Under the pieces are notes generated by a model. The model did not search any database, had not been told where the DNA came from, and saw nothing but the letters and a program-made list of their open reading frames with translations. From Citrobacter sp. Awk 4 (GTDB lineage: Bacteria; Pseudomonadota; Gammaproteobacteria; Enterobacterales; Enterobacteriaceae), in contig NZ_JANEWG010000003.1 of NCBI RefSeq assembly GCF_028069725.1, positions 90,821-154,820 on the forward strand: DNA of 64,000 bases, given 5' to 3'. This document shows positions 1 to 13,153 of the stretch, piece after piece. The translations under genes and the position numbers were made by a program. Within the stretch, counting starts at the first letter, position 1, and the number at the start of each line of letters is the position of its first letter.

Positions 1-565
1 GAAAGCCGTGCTGGATATCTCCGTCGAACGTGAAGCCTGCCCGATGCACCTGGCGCCAACCTCCAGCACGGTAAATACCCTGATGATGGGCGATGCGCTG
101 GCGATGGCCGTGATGCAGGCGCGCGGTTTTAACGAGGAAGATTTCGCCCGCTCCCACCCGGCTGGCGCGCTGGGCGCTCGTTTGTTGAATAACGTGCATC
201 ATCTGATGCGTCGTGACGATGCAGTGCCTCGGGTTCAGCTTGCCACAAGCGTAATGGATGCGATGCTGGAATTGAGCCGTACCGGGCTGGGTCTGGTCGC
301 GGTCTGTGACGATGAAGCCTATGTGAAGGGCGTCTTTACCGACGGCGACCTGCGTCGCTGGTTAGTGGGCGGCGGCGCGCTCACCACCCCCGTCAGCGAA
401 GCGATGACCCACAATGGCGTCACGCTACAGGCACAAAGCCGCGCCATTGACGCCAAAGAGATCCTGATGAAGCGTAAAATTACTGCCGCCCCGGTGGTGG
501 ATGAAAACGGCAAACTCACCGGCGCGATTAACCTGCAGGATTTTTATCAGGCCGGCATTCTCTAA
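1..565 (+). CDS. gutQ: Arabinose-5-phosphate isomerase GutQ, C-terminal part
   Basis: This is the 3' end of a gene cut by the window edge; the reading frame is already open at base 2. GutQ interconverts ribulose 5-phosphate and arabinose 5-phosphate in the cytoplasm and is encoded at the end of the glucitol operon. The visible part holds the end of the SIS sugar-isomerase domain, including the [11 protein letters not shown] stretch, and then two CBS repeats ending in the typical [14 protein letters not shown] tail. About 188 of roughly 321 residues are present. The gene converges on norR and the two stop regions overlap by 4 bases. The KdsD paralogue is similar, but the close match to E. coli GutQ and the norR neighbour favour GutQ. 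Confidence 0.93.
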   Translation, partial: KAVLDISVEREACPMHLAPTSSTVNTLMMGDALAMAVMQARGFNEEDFARSHPAGALGARLLNNVHHLMRRDDAVPRVQLATSVMDAMLELSRTGLGLVAVCDDEAYVKGVFTDGDLRRWLVGGGALTTPVSEAMTHNGVTLQAQSRAIDAKEILMKRKITAAPVVDENGKLTGAINLQDFYQAGIL

Positions 566-2079
566 TCTTTAAGTCCCAGACGCTTCGCCAGTCGGTGCAG
601 ATTGGCGACGTCTGTTTCAAGCGCCCGCGCGCTGGCCGCCCAGTTATGATTATTTTGCGCCAGCGCCCGGCGGATCATCTCCCGCTGGAAACTCTCCGTC
701 GCCTCCCGCAAATTTCGATTGAGCGGCAATTCTGTCGTCGGTTCCGGCGAAGGTACAACCGGTTCATCCTGTAATGCAAAATGCGTGGCTTCCAGTACCA
801 CTTCATCCCCTGCTTTCGTTGCCCTCGCCAGCACCACGGCACGATGGATCGCATGTTCAAGTTCGCGCACATTCCCTGGCCAGCCATAGTGCAACAGGTG
901 ACGGCGCGCAGCAGGACTCAGCACCACGCGTGAAAGCCCCAGCCGCAACCGACACTGCTCGCAAAAATAGCCCGCCAGCAACACCACATCTTCACCGCGC
1001 TCACGCAGCGGCGGTACGGAAAGCGGAAACACGCTCAAACGATGGAACAGATCGGCTCTGAAACGCCCGGCCAGAACTTCTTCGCGCAGATCGCGGTTGG
1101 TTGCCGCCAGTACGCGCACATCCACACGCAGGCTACGATCGTCGCCGACGCGCTGAATATCGCCGTACTGCAAAACACGCAGCAGTTTGGCCTGCAGCGC
1201 TAATGACAGTTCACCAATCTCATCCAGGAACAGGGTGCCGTTATCAGCCATTTCGAACTTACCGCTGCGGTTGCTGATGGCCCCGGTAAATGCCCCTTTG
1301 ACATGACCAAACAGTTCACTCTCCGCCACGCTTTCCGGCAATGCCGCGCAATTGAGATAAACCAGCGGATTCGCCGCCCGCGGTGAACCTTCATGAATCG
1401 CTTTCGCCACCAGCTCTTTGCCGGTCCCCGTTTCGCCGCTTATCAGCACGTTAAGATCAGAGGCCGCCACAATCTCAATCTCTTTTTTTAACTGCATCAT
1501 GCCGGGCGAAAGGCCAATCATCTGCGTCTCTTTCACCGGCTCAAACGCGGAGGATGAACCCGGCAGCATATTCTGGCTTTCCAGTTGTTCAATCAGCAGC
1601 GCATTACTCAACGCCCCGGACGCCAGCGCGGCAATCAGACGCAGTTCTTCATCACTGAAAACATCAAACTGGTCTGGCGCCATGCCGTCGAGCGTCAGCG
1701 CGCCAATCAGGTTCTGCCCGGCAAACAGCGGCAGGCCAATGCAGGCGTGCACCTTCAGGCTCTCTTGTCCGGGTATCAATCCGTCGTACGGGTCGGGTAG
1801 ATCACTGTCGGCGGGGAAACGCACCACATCCCCGGCGCGGGCGATGGCTTCCAGACGTGGATGCCCTTCCAGCGTAAAGCGTCTGCCGAGCACATCGCGG
1901 GCCAGACCATCAATCGCCAGCGGGATAAACTGGCGCGCCTCATAGCGCAACAATGCAGAAGCATCACATTCCAGCACCTGCCGCAGCGCCGTTACCAGCC
2001 GCTGAAAACGATCCTGATGACCGATACCGCGCTGTAATTCAATGGCGATGTTCGCCAGCACATCAACAGAAAAACGCAT
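562..2079 (-). CDS. norR: Nitric oxide-sensing sigma-54 activator NorR
   Basis: NorR binds nitric oxide through a non-haem iron in its N-terminal GAF domain and then activates sigma-54 transcription of norVW. The protein shows the GAF region (about 1-170), a central AAA+ domain with Walker A GETGTGKE, the sigma-54 contact loop GAFTGA, Walker B LFLDEIGE, and a C-terminal Fis-type helix-turn-helix ending [12 protein letters not shown] chose the ATG at 2079 (505 residues, the E. coli size) because GAGGA lies 7 bases upstream and the N-terminus then matches [16 protein letters not shown] of E. coli. A longer reading to 2109 would run into the NorR operator. It is divergent from norV and convergent with gutQ. 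Confidence 0.95.
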   Translation of the reverse strand: MRFSVDVLANIAIELQRGIGHQDRFQRLVTALRQVLECDASALLRYEARQFIPLAIDGLARDVLGRRFTLEGHPRLEAIARAGDVVRFPADSDLPDPYDGLIPGQESLKVHACIGLPLFAGQNLIGALTLDGMAPDQFDVFSDEELRLIAALASGALSNALLIEQLESQNMLPGSSSAFEPVKETQMIGLSPGMMQLKKEIEIVAASDLNVLISGETGTGKELVAKAIHEGSPRAANPLVYLNCAALPESVAESELFGHVKGAFTGAISNRSGKFEMADNGTLFLDEIGELSLALQAKLLRVLQYGDIQRVGDDRSLRVDVRVLAATNRDLREEVLAGRFRADLFHRLSVFPLSVPPLRERGEDVVLLAGYFCEQCRLRLGLSRVVLSPAARRHLLHYGWPGNVRELEHAIHRAVVLARATKAGDEVVLEATHFALQDEPVVPSPEPTTELPLNRNLREATESFQREMIRRALAQNNHNWAASARALETDVANLHRLAKRLGLKD

Positions 2080-2091
2080 AACGTCCTCATT

Positions 2092-2147
2092 GTCATTTTG
2101 ACCATTCATAGTGTCATACTGACCATTTTATGAATAGTCATTTTGAC
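2092..2147. promoter_or_regulatory. Three NorR-binding sites (enhancer of norVW)
   Basis: Three copies of GTCA-N3-TGAC occur at 2092-2102, 2113-2123 and 2137-2147; the first and third are the identical GTCATTTTGAC. Three such sites between norR and norV are the known NorR enhancer arrangement in E. coli, so the assignment rests on both sequence and position. The first site is just upstream of the chosen norR start, so NorR may also influence its own transcription. Confidence 0.9.
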
Positions 2148-2202
2148 TACCAACTTAGGAGTATTATTTAAAAAACCGTTTAAGATCAAAAAATTAAAAA
2201 AC

Positions 2203-2218
2203 TGGCACACAACCTGCA
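2203..2218 (+). promoter_or_regulatory. Sigma-54 promoter of norVW
   Basis: TGGCAC and CTGCA form a -24/-12 element with exactly 10 bases between the invariant GG (2204-2205) and GC (2216-2217). It lies 49 bases before the norV start and just downstream of the three NorR sites, as expected for a NorR-dependent promoter. Confidence 0.9.
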
Positions 2219-2266
2219 ATCAAAGAGACATCTTTTTGGGAATACATTGAATTCATTGAGGTTGCT

Positions 2267-3715
2267 ATGTCTATTCTGGTTAAAAATAACATTCATTGGG
2301 TTGGTCAACGTGACTGGGAAGTCCGTGATTTTCACGGGACTGAATATAAAACGCTGCGCGGCAGCAGCTACAACAGCTATCTCATCCGTGAAGAAAAAAA
2401 TGTGCTGATCGACACCGTCGACCATAAATTCAGTCGTGAATTCGTGCAGAACCTGCGCAGTGAAATTGACCTCGCAGACATTGATTACATCATCATCAAC
2501 CACGCAGAAGAGGACCACGCCGGCGCGCTGACCGAGCTGATGATGCAGATCCCCGATACGCCAATCTACTGCACCGCAAATGCCATTGATTCTATCACCG
2601 GCCACCACCACCATCCGGAGTGGAATTTCAACGTGGTGAAAACCGGCGACGCGCTGGATATCGGCAACGGCAAACAGCTGATCTTCGTTGAAACCCCGAT
2701 GCTGCACTGGCCGGACAGCATGATGACCTATATGACCGGCGATGCGGTCCTGTTCAGTAATGACGCCTTCGGTCAGCACTATTGCGATGAACGTCTGTTC
2801 AATGACGAAGTGGATCAGAGCGAACTGTTCGAACAGTGCCAGCGCTATTACGCCAACATCCTGACGCCGTTCAGCCGTCTGGTGACGCCGAAAATCACCG
2901 AAATCCTCGGTTTTAATCTGCCGGTCGATATGATTGCCACCTCCCACGGCGTGGTCTGGCGCGACAACCCAACGCAAATTGTTGAGATGTACCTGAAATG
3001 GGCGGCGGATTATCAGGAAGACCGCATCACCCTTTTCTACGACACCATGTCCAACAACACCCGCATGATGGCGGATGCGATTGCCCAGGGGATTAACGAA
3101 GTGGATCCGAACGTGGCGGTGAAAATCTTTAACGTCGCCCGCAGCGATAAAAATGAAATTCTGACCAACGTCTTTCGCTCAAAAGGGGTGCTGGTCGGCA
3201 CCTCCACCATGAACAACGTGATGATGCCGAAAATCGCCGGTCTGGTCGAAGAGATGACTGGCCTGCGTTTTCGCAACAAACGCGCCAGTGCCTTTGGCTC
3301 CCACGGCTGGAGCGGCGGCGCGGTTGACCGTCTGTCGACCCGCTTGCAGGATGCCGGTTTCGAGATGTCGCTGAGCCTGAAAGCCAAATGGCGCCCGGAT
3401 CTGGATGCGCTGGAACTGTGTCGCCAGCATGGCCGCGAGATTGCACGTCAGTGGGCGCTCGCTCCACTACCAGAAACCCGCGCCACGGCGACCGCCAAAG
3501 AAGAAGCGTGCGCCTGTGCCGCCGCAGCGGCAGCCGACCTCGGCCCCAGCATGCAATGCAGCGTTTGTCAGTGGATTTACGATCCCGCCAAAGGTGAGCC
3601 TCTGCAGGATGTTGCGCCAGGCACGCCGTGGAGCGACGTTCCGGACAACTTCCTCTGCCCGGAATGTTCATTGGGTAAAGAGGTCTTCGACGTACTGGCA
3701 ACGGAGGCAAAATGA
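2267..3715 (+). CDS. norV: Flavorubredoxin NorV (anaerobic nitric oxide reductase)
   Basis: NorV reduces nitric oxide to nitrous oxide at a di-iron centre in the cytoplasm and takes electrons from NorW. Three domains are visible: a metallo-beta-lactamase-like di-iron domain with HAEEDHAG at about residues 81-88 and further iron-ligand histidines, a flavodoxin FMN domain from about 255 with the [12 protein letters not shown] phosphate loop, and a C-terminal rubredoxin with [10 protein letters not shown] and CPECSLGKE cysteine pairs. It has 482 residues, 3 more than E. coli; the extra length seems to be in the alanine-rich linker before the rubredoxin. The stop overlaps the norW start by 4 bases. 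Confidence 0.97.
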   Translation: MSILVKNNIHWVGQRDWEVRDFHGTEYKTLRGSSYNSYLIREEKNVLIDTVDHKFSREFVQNLRSEIDLADIDYIIINHAEEDHAGALTELMMQIPDTPIYCTANAIDSITGHHHHPEWNFNVVKTGDALDIGNGKQLIFVETPMLHWPDSMMTYMTGDAVLFSNDAFGQHYCDERLFNDEVDQSELFEQCQRYYANILTPFSRLVTPKITEILGFNLPVDMIATSHGVVWRDNPTQIVEMYLKWAADYQEDRITLFYDTMSNNTRMMADAIAQGINEVDPNVAVKIFNVARSDKNEILTNVFRSKGVLVGTSTMNNVMMPKIAGLVEEMTGLRFRNKRASAFGSHGWSGGAVDRLSTRLQDAGFEMSLSLKAKWRPDLDALELCRQHGREIARQWALAPLPETRATATAKEEACACAAAAAADLGPSMQCSVCQWIYDPAKGEPLQDVAPGTPWSDVPDNFLCPECSLGKEVFDVLATEAK

Positions 3716-4845
3716 GCCACGGAATTGTCATTATTGGTTCCGGCTTTGCCGCCCGCCAGTTAGTCAAAAACATCCGTAAACAGGATGCGGATATCCCGTT
3801 AACCCTGATTGCGGCTGACAGCATGGATGAGTATAACAAGCCCGACCTCAGCCACGTTATCAGTCAGGCACAGCGCGCTGACGACCTCACCCGCCAGTCG
3901 GCGGGGGAGTTTGCCGAGCAGTTTACTTTACGCCTGTTCCCGCACACCGTGGTCACCGACATTGATGCCGATGCCCACGTAGTGAAAAGCCAGGACACGC
4001 AGTGGTCATACGACAAGCTGGTACTGGCGACCGGTGCTTCGGCCTTTGTCCCTCCTGTTGCCGGGCGTGAGTTAATGCTCACTTTGAACAGTCAGCAAGA
4101 GTACCGCGCGTGTGAAACGCAACTGCGCGACGCGCATCGGGTGTTGATTGTTGGCGGTGGTTTGATCGGTTGCGAGCTGGCGATGGATTTCTGTCGGGCG
4201 GGCAAAACCGTAACGTTGATGGATAACGCCGCCAGCATTCTTGCTTCACTGATGCCGCCGGAAGTGAGCAGTCGCTTACAGCATCGTCTTACCGATATGG
4301 GCGTGCATCTGTTGCTGAAATCACAGCTTCAGGGGCTGGAGAAAACGGCGTCCGGTATTCGTGCAACGTTAGATCGTCAACGCAGTGTCGAGGTCGATGC
4401 GGTGATCGCCGCCGCCGGTTTGCGCCCGGAAACGGCTCTCGGGCGTCGTGCCGGTTTAACCCTCAATCGCGGCATTTGCGTGGACAGCTATCTGCAAACC
4501 CGTCATCCGGACATTTATGCCCTCGGTGACTGCGCGGAAATCAACGGTCAGGTACTGCCCTTCCTGCAACCCATTCAGCTCAGCGCGATGTACCTGGCGA
4601 AAAATCTGCTCGGCGGCAATGTTCCGCTGAAACTGCCCGCGATGCTCGTAAAAATCAAAACGCCGGAACTGCCGTTACACCTGGCAGGAGAAACCCAGCG
4701 TCAGGATTTGAACTGGCACATCGTGGCAGAAGCCGATGGGATGATTGCCAGAGGGATGAACGACGAAGGCCAGTTGTGCGCCTTCGTGGTCAGTGAAAAC
4801 AGAATGAAGGAGGCTTTCGCCCTGTTGAAAACGCTGCCAGCATAA
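3712..4845 (+). CDS. norW: NADH:flavorubredoxin reductase NorW
   Basis: NorW passes electrons from NADH through FAD to the rubredoxin domain of NorV. The N-terminus [19 protein letters not shown] is the FAD-binding Rossmann motif, a second Rossmann fold [15 protein letters not shown] near residues 143-157 binds NADH, and YALGDCAEI near residues 262-270 is the conserved FAD-contacting segment. The 377-residue length is the family norm. The ATGA overlap with norV indicates translational coupling in one operon. A BIME element follows the stop. Confidence 0.96.
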   Translation: MSHGIVIIGSGFAARQLVKNIRKQDADIPLTLIAADSMDEYNKPDLSHVISQAQRADDLTRQSAGEFAEQFTLRLFPHTVVTDIDADAHVVKSQDTQWSYDKLVLATGASAFVPPVAGRELMLTLNSQQEYRACETQLRDAHRVLIVGGGLIGCELAMDFCRAGKTVTLMDNAASILASLMPPEVSSRLQHRLTDMGVHLLLKSQLQGLEKTASGIRATLDRQRSVEVDAVIAAAGLRPETALGRRAGLTLNRGICVDSYLQTRHPDIYALGDCAEINGQVLPFLQPIQLSAMYLAKNLLGGNVPLKLPAMLVKIKTPELPLHLAGETQRQDLNWHIVAEADGMIARGMNDEGQLCAFVVSENRMKEAFALLKTLPA

Positions 4846-4854
4846 GTGACATTG

Positions 4855-4919
4855 TGCCGGATGGCGGCGACGCCTTATCCGGCCTACGGCATGTGACGCT
4901 TTGTAGGCCGGATAAGACG

Positions 4920-4939
<20 letters not shown>
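4855..4939. repeat. BIME element (paired REP sequences)
   Basis: Two REP units in opposite orientation, TGCCGGATGG...TTATCCGGCCTAC and GTAGGCCGGATAAG...CCATCCGGCA, flank a short spacer between the convergent norW and hypF genes. The right-hand unit reaches into the last codons of hypF. Confidence 0.92.
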
Positions 4940-7181
<2,242 letters not shown>

Positions 7182-7210
7182 CAAATTGTTCTCACCGTCA
7201 TCAAAAGTCA

Positions 7211-7288
7211 TGCCTGATGGCGCGACGCTTATCAGGCCTACAAATGACGCGAGCTGTAGGCCGGATAAGGCGCAGCCGCCATCCGGCA
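7211..7288. repeat. BIME element between hypF and hydN
   Basis: A diverged REP (TGCCTGATGG...TTATCAGGCCTAC) faces a consensus REP (GTAGGCCGGATAAGG...CCATCCGGCA). It lies within the hydN-hypF transcription unit, where such elements often affect mRNA stability. Confidence 0.9.
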
Positions 7289-7323
7289 TAAATACAGCTC
7301 TATTTTACGCGGATTTTCAGAAA

Positions 7324-7869
7324 TCAGAAAAGCAGCGATGCGGTAGAATCCAGTGCTGCACGGCGACGTTTTTCTGCGCTCAGTTGCTCAAGCTTGTTGC
7401 GATCCACGCAAATCAGCGCGTGAGTCGGACACACTTCCATACAGGCCGGGCCCGCATCGCGGTGATGGCACAGGTCACATTTATTGGCTTCTGCTTTTTC
7501 TGCACGTACGTTCAGACCCGCTCCGCTGTTGCGAACAACCGGACGGACAACCACTTCCATCGCGCCGTACGGGCACGCCACCACGCAGGTTTTACAACCA
7601 ATGCAGCGCTCCTGCATAACGTGGACAAACCCTTTATCACGGCTTATCGCACCGTTCGGGCAGACATTCGCGCACGGTGCGTCTTCGCACTGACGACACA
7701 GCGTCGCCGTGGAGACATTCACCCCTTTAATAACATGGATGCGCGGTAAAAAGGTTTCAGGGGTCAGCGACGCGCAGTCCTGGTTTTCCTGATGGGATAC
7801 CACACAGGCCACTTCACAGGTACGGCAACCAATGCATTTAGTCGCGTCAGCAATGATGAAACGGTTCAT
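7324..7869 (-). CDS. hydN: Ferredoxin-like electron carrier HydN
   Basis: HydN is a small iron-sulfur protein linked to formate dehydrogenase H and formate hydrogenlyase activity. It contains four cysteine clusters typical of 4Fe-4S ferredoxins, including CIGCRTCEVAC, CEDAPCANVCP, CIGCKTCVVACP and CDLCHHRDAGPACMEVCP. The ATG at 7869 is preceded by GGAG and gives 181 residues; E. coli HydN has 175, and the extra residues are in the C-terminal tail ALDSTASLLF. It is close to hycB in sequence but not in this operon. hydN and hypF form one unit, expected to be switched on by FhlA with sigma-54. Confidence 0.94.
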   Translation of the reverse strand: MNRFIIADATKCIGCRTCEVACVVSHQENQDCASLTPETFLPRIHVIKGVNVSTATLCRQCEDAPCANVCPNGAISRDKGFVHVMQERCIGCKTCVVACPYGAMEVVVRPVVRNSGAGLNVRAEKAEANKCDLCHHRDAGPACMEVCPTHALICVDRNKLEQLSAEKRRRAALDSTASLLF

Positions 7870-7906
7870 CAAATTCTCCAGCAATGACAGATGATGTGCC
7901 GAAGTA

Positions 7907-7923
7907 TTCATAATTCGTGCCAG
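7907..7923 (-). promoter_or_regulatory. Candidate sigma-54 promoter of hydN-hypF
   Basis: Read on the minus strand, CTGGCAC is followed after 10 bases by GA, where the consensus has GC. The -24 half is perfect and the -12 half is weak. It lies 38 bases before the hydN start, with a strong palindrome upstream, and E. coli hydN is known to be FhlA and sigma-54 dependent. Confidence 0.5.
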
Positions 7924-7977
7924 TTTTTAACTAGCTGTTATTGAAGTGATTTTTATTTATGCTGTGCGATTTTATGG

Positions 7978-8003
7978 TGTCATCGTCACTAGTGACGATG
8001 ACA
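7978..8003. promoter_or_regulatory. 26-bp perfect palindrome, probable FhlA upstream site of hydN
   Basis: The half-site TGTCATCGTCACT is followed at once by its exact reverse complement. The core GTCATCGTC recurs in the hycA-hypA control region at 20277-20285, where FhlA is known to act in E. coli. It sits about 55 bases upstream of the candidate hydN -24 element and 12 bases beyond the ascG stop. It has no loop and no T-run, so a terminator for ascG is less likely. Confidence 0.65.
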
Positions 8004-8014
8004 ATTGACAACCC

Positions 8015-9028
8015 TTAACCCGGATGTGACAGCGCTAGCGAGTCGCGGCGGATAAGCGTGCCGGTAAAGGATTTGGGCGGCGTAAATGCCCCGCCGTCCA
8101 GCATGAAGATAAGCCGCCCTACCGTCTCCTGAATCATCTCGGTGACCGGAATTTTGACGCTGGAAAGCGCCGGAATGGTATACGGGGCCATCGCAATATC
8201 GTCGAACCCTATAACCGACACCTGCTCAGGTACGCTCATGCCCTGCTCGTGAAGTTGTTTGATGGCGCCAATCGCCATGTCGTCATTACTGGCGACCAGC
8301 GCTGTGAACCTGGCGTTACGTGAAAGCAGCGTGTTAACGCCTTCCGCTCCGCTGGCGGGCGTCCATTTTCCGTTCACAATCAGATCATGATTTAAGGCAA
8401 TGCCATGATGCGCCAGCGCATCTTTATACCCGGAAAGACGTTCCACGCCCGTCGGGGAATCCATTGAACCGGTAATAAACGCGATCTCTTGATGGCCGGA
8501 AGCAATCAGCTGCGTGACGGCGTTAAAGCTGGTCTGTTTTTGATCGCACCAGACGCTGTGGCTGCTGTTTTTCCGCAACTGACGGTTAAGCACCATAATC
8601 GGCTGAGAATGGCTGTCGATGATCTCATCTATCTCATCGACGCTGAGAAAACGCGGGTAGATCATCACTGCGTCGCAGCGCAGATCGAGCAGATACTGGA
8701 TCGCCTGACGCTCTTCTTCGGCGCTGTGCTTACCATCGGCCAGGAGCAACTGGCGGCCTTTGTCTTCCGCCATACGCGCCGTATGAAACAGCAACTCGCT
8801 AAAATAGACGCCGTGATACAGGGTGTTCGTCACCACCAGACCGAGCGTCTGCGTGCTCTTGGCCGCCAGACTACGCGCCAGCAAATTAGGGCGATATCCG
8901 CTCTCTTCGATAGCCTCAAACACGCGGTCTTTGGTCTCCTGGCTGACGTAGCCGTTACCTGAAAGCACCCGGGAAACCGTCGCCTTCGACACACCGGCGC
9001 GCTTCGCCACTTCCAGCATCGTCGTCAT
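8015..9028 (-). CDS. ascG: LacI-family repressor AscG
   Basis: AscG represses the ascFB beta-glucoside operon. The N-terminus is a LacI-type helix-turn-helix (LEVAKRAGVSKATVSRVL, about residues 3-21) with the hinge helix following (NLLARSLA), and the rest is a periplasmic-binding-like sugar domain. I chose the ATG at 9028 because GGATGAG lies just upstream and it matches the MTTMLEV start in E. coli; an ATG three codons earlier at 9037 is possible. The gene is divergent from ascF. Its end lies 12 bases from a palindrome belonging to the hydN promoter. Confidence 0.94.
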   Translation of the reverse strand: MTTMLEVAKRAGVSKATVSRVLSGNGYVSQETKDRVFEAIEESGYRPNLLARSLAAKSTQTLGLVVTNTLYHGVYFSELLFHTARMAEDKGRQLLLADGKHSAEEERQAIQYLLDLRCDAVMIYPRFLSVDEIDEIIDSHSQPIMVLNRQLRKNSSHSVWCDQKQTSFNAVTQLIASGHQEIAFITGSMDSPTGVERLSGYKDALAHHGIALNHDLIVNGKWTPASGAEGVNTLLSRNARFTALVASNDDMAIGAIKQLHEQGMSVPEQVSVIGFDDIAMAPYTIPALSSVKIPVTEMIQETVGRLIFMLDGGAFTPPKSFTGTLIRRDSLALSHPG

Positions 9029-9115
9029 ATTACTCATCCATTTGTACGCAATGGCACGCAGTGTACTTCACCCAATCAGGATTGTCCTGGATGGCAAATC
9101 CCCCCTCAAATAACG

Positions 9116-9131
9116 AGTGATCATCATCACA
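9116..9131. promoter_or_regulatory. Candidate CRP site, ascG-ascF gap
   Basis: AGTGA-N6-TCACA matches the CRP consensus TGTGA-N6-TCACA in nine of ten positions. It lies between the divergent ascG and ascF genes, a position that fits catabolite control of a PTS beta-glucoside operon. No promoter was mapped. Confidence 0.6.
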
Positions 9132-9190
9132 TTTATAAAAATGACCACAAATTGATCTTGCCACAAATCTAAAAATTAATCATGATTTTG

Positions 9191-9206
9191 TGGAACCGGT
9201 TTCCTA
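9191..9206. promoter_or_regulatory. Candidate AscG operator
   Basis: TGGAACCGGTTTCCTA is a near-palindrome with the central CCGG of LacI/GalR-family operators and is close to the TGAAACCGGTTTCA element bound by AscG in E. coli. It lies about 85 bases upstream of ascF and probably covers or adjoins its promoter. Confidence 0.75.
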
Positions 9207-9289
9207 TTGTGTGTTTCCTCACCGCCAGATTCCAGGCAACGAAGCATGGCGATATAACGTACCTTACTGATAAAACAGGGTAAATTCCG

Positions 9290-10744
9290 ATGTCCAAGAA
9301 TTATGCGGCACTGGCGGGCTCCATCGTGTCGGCTTTGGGTGGTGTCGACAACATTACTGCCGTCACACACTGCATGACGCGTTTGCGTTTCGTCGTCAAA
9401 GAAGACTCACGTGTCGATAGCGCAACCTTAAAAGCGCTCAGCGGCGTACTCGGCGTGGTCCGCAATGACAACCAATGTCAGGTGATCATCGGCAACACCG
9501 TTTCACAGGCATATCGTGAAGTTGTGAATCTGCTGCCTGGTGAGATGCAACCCGCAGCGCCCGTCGGCAAACCGAAGCTGACGCTCAAGCGCATTGGCGC
9601 GGGGATCCTGGACGCGCTGATCGGCACCATGTCCCCGCTGATCCCGGCGATTATCGGCGGATCGATGCTGAAACTGCTGGCCATGATCCTGGAAATGACC
9701 GGTGTGCTGGTGAAAGGCTCTCCGACGCTGACCATTCTGACCGTGATCGGCGACGGCGCGTTCTTCTTCCTGCCGCTGATGGTCGCGGCGTCGGCAGCGA
9801 TTAAATTCAAAACCAATATGTCGCTGGCCATTGCCATCGCGGGCGTTCTGGTGCACCCGAGCTTTATCGATCTGATGGCGAAAGCAGCGCAAGGTGAGCA
9901 CGTAGAGTTCGCGCTGATCCCGGTGACCGCAGTGAAATATACCTACACGGTGATCCCGGCGCTGGTGATGACCTGGTGTTTGTCGTACATCGAACGCTGG
10001 GTCGATCGTATTACGCCAGCGGTAACCAAAAACTTCCTCAAACCGATGTTGATCGTGCTGATCGCCGCCCCGCTCGCCATCGTGCTGATTGGTCCGATTG
10101 GGATCTGGATCGGTAGCGCCATTTCTGCGCTGGTTTACACCATCCACGGCTACCTCGGCTGGCTTTCCGTCGCCATTATGGGCGCACTGTGGCCGCTGCT
10201 GGTAATGACCGGGATGCACCGCGTCTTTACGCCGACCATCATCCAGACCATCGCCGAAACGGGCAAAGAAGGCATGGTCATGCCGTCAGAAATTGGCGCC
10301 AACCTGTCGCTGGGCGGCTCATCGTTAGCCGTCGCCTGGAAAACCAAAAATCCGGAACTGCGCCAGACCGCGCTGGCCGCCGCCGCCTCCGCCATCATGG
10401 CCGGGATTTCTGAACCAGCGCTCTACGGGGTGGCCATCCGTCTGAAACGCCCGCTGATTGCGAGTCTTATCAGCGGCTTTATCTGCGGCGCGGTCGCCGG
10501 GATGGCAGGTCTTGCCAGCCATTCAATGGCCGCGCCGGGTCTGTTCACCAGCGTTCAGTTCTTCGACCCCGCCAATCCGATGACCATCGTGTGGGTGTTT
10601 GGGGTGATGGCACTGGCGGTAGTGCTCTCCTTTGTGCTGACGTTACTCCTTGGCTTTGAAGATATTCCGGTCGAAGACGCGGCTGAACAGGCCAGAAAAA
10701 ACCAGGCTGCACAACCGAATACTGCGAAAGGCGCCAGCGTCTGA
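9290..10744 (+). CDS. ascF: PTS beta-glucoside EIIBC component AscF
   Basis: AscF imports and phosphorylates aryl-beta-glucosides such as arbutin and salicin, and cellobiose, across the inner membrane. The N-terminal EIIB domain carries the phospho-cysteine in NITAVTHCMTRLRF (about residue 30). The EIIC domain follows from about residue 100 with roughly ten hydrophobic segments and the conserved ISEPALYG sugar-site motif. No EIIA domain is fused, so it must use a separate EIIA. It has 484 residues against 485 in E. coli, and is followed by ascB after 22 bases. Confidence 0.95.
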   Translation: MSKNYAALAGSIVSALGGVDNITAVTHCMTRLRFVVKEDSRVDSATLKALSGVLGVVRNDNQCQVIIGNTVSQAYREVVNLLPGEMQPAAPVGKPKLTLKRIGAGILDALIGTMSPLIPAIIGGSMLKLLAMILEMTGVLVKGSPTLTILTVIGDGAFFFLPLMVAASAAIKFKTNMSLAIAIAGVLVHPSFIDLMAKAAQGEHVEFALIPVTAVKYTYTVIPALVMTWCLSYIERWVDRITPAVTKNFLKPMLIVLIAAPLAIVLIGPIGIWIGSAISALVYTIHGYLGWLSVAIMGALWPLLVMTGMHRVFTPTIIQTIAETGKEGMVMPSEIGANLSLGGSSLAVAWKTKNPELRQTALAAAASAIMAGISEPALYGVAIRLKRPLIASLISGFICGAVAGMAGLASHSMAAPGLFTSVQFFDPANPMTIVWVFGVMALAVVLSFVLTLLLGFEDIPVEDAAEQARKNQAAQPNTAKGASV

Positions 10745-10754
10745 CTGGCATTAA

Positions 10755-12191
<1,437 letters not shown>

Positions 12192-12198
12192 CGGGCAG

Positions 12199-12279
12199 TG
12201 CCGGATGGCGCTAACGCTTATCCGGCCTACACGATTACGTGGTTTTGTAGGCCGGATAAGGCGAAGCCGCCATCCGGCG
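12199..12279. repeat. BIME element between ascB and hycI
   Basis: Two opposed REP units (TGCCGGATGG...TTATCCGGCCTAC and GTAGGCCGGATAAGG...CCATCCGGC) fill the gap between the convergent ascB and hycI genes. Confidence 0.92.
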
Positions 12280-12282
12280 TTG

Positions 12283-12750
12283 TCATTCCTCAGCCTCTAA
12301 CTGCGCAAACCCGCCGAGCCCTTCCCAGCCTTCCAGCCGCTGATACACCGTTTCTACGGCATCTTTGATTGGCTGAGTCATCGGATAGTAGAACCCAACG
12401 ATGTCCGGCTGAATGCCTAAGAAAATCACCTCGCCAACATCCTCTTTAAGCTGATCAACCAGGTAGTTGAGCGGCATATTATGGGTGGTCATCATAAACA
12501 TCTCGGCGATGTCGTCAGGATCGATGATGCGGATCTCACCGGGATTGAGCCCCATATCGGTAGCATCCACAATCAGCAAACGGCTCGGACATAATTCGCG
12601 AATCGCCACGATGTCGTTTTCCGGCGCGCTGCCGCCGTCAATAACGATCCAGTTACCTTTCGGCGCTGCGGCACACATTTCTGCCAGCAGCGGACCTGCG
12701 CCGTCGTCGCCCATCATACTGTTGCCGACACACAATAAAACGTCAGTCAC
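12283..12750 (-). CDS. hycI: Hydrogenase 3 maturation endopeptidase HycI
   Basis: HycI removes the C-terminal extension of the large subunit HycE after nickel is inserted. The N-terminus LLCVGNSMMGDDGAGPLLAE is the HyaD/HycI family signature, with nickel-sensing acidic residues at GDD and VDATDMG and a histidine at MTTHNMPL. It has 155 residues, the family norm. Last gene of the hyc operon, overlapping hycH by 8 bases. Confidence 0.95.
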   Translation of the reverse strand: MTDVLLCVGNSMMGDDGAGPLLAEMCAAAPKGNWIVIDGGSAPENDIVAIRELCPSRLLIVDATDMGLNPGEIRIIDPDDIAEMFMMTTHNMPLNYLVDQLKEDVGEVIFLGIQPDIVGFYYPMTQPIKDAVETVYQRLEGWEGLGGFAQLEAEE

Positions 12751-13153
12751 GGTGTCTCCTCACCATCAGATAGATGGCGCTTTCCTGATGAATATCATGA
12801 AGCATACTGAGCACCAGCTTGCTCCACGCCTGTTGTGGCGGCGTCTGCACGGCGAGCGCGTTATCAAACGCGCGCGCCAGCATTTGCACATGGCTAAAAT
12901 CAATGACGATTTCGCCGTACTTCGGCACACCTTCCATTTTACGGCGGGCTTCGCTGCCCTCTTCCAGCGTGGCTATCCACGCCAGATAGTCATCCCACGG
13001 GCAGGTCAACGCCGCTTCCAGGCAATCAATGACCCCCAGGTGGTGGCCAATCGCCAGGCTGTAATAGACGACCTGCTGCGCCTCGGCGGGCGTTGCATCA
13101 TTCTCATCAATAAATTTACGGCTCAGTTGACTGAACACCACCGTTTCACTCAT
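12743..13153 (-). CDS. hycH: Formate hydrogenlyase maturation protein HycH
   Basis: HycH is needed for assembly or maturation of hydrogenase 3, probably by acting on the HycE precursor. It has 136 residues and matches the E. coli protein along its length (start [19 protein letters not shown]). No catalytic motif is evident. Its start overlaps the end of hycG by 4 bases. Confidence 0.93.
   Translation of the reverse strand: MSETVVFSQLSRKFIDENDATPAEAQQVVYYSLAIGHHLGVIDCLEAALTCPWDDYLAWIATLEEGSEARRKMEGVPKYGEIVIDFSHVQMLARAFDNALAVQTPPQQAWSKLVLSMLHDIHQESAIYLMVRRHRD

Noticed and set aside
2080..2109. Ten-codon N-terminal extension of norR
   Set aside because: The ATG at 2079 has a ribosome site and matches E. 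coli NorR; the extension encodes part of a NorR operator.
2186..2977. 263-codon frame opposite norV
   Set aside because: It is the antisense shadow of norV with no family-like sequence and covers the norV promoter.
7182..7289. 36-codon extension of hypF
   Set aside because: It is translated REP sequence, and E. coli HypF starts at the position chosen here.
12199..12279. Possible CRISPR or other regular array from recurring palindromes
   Set aside because: The recurring units are REP sequences in five separate gaps, without regular spacing or spacers; no CRISPR array was seen in the window.
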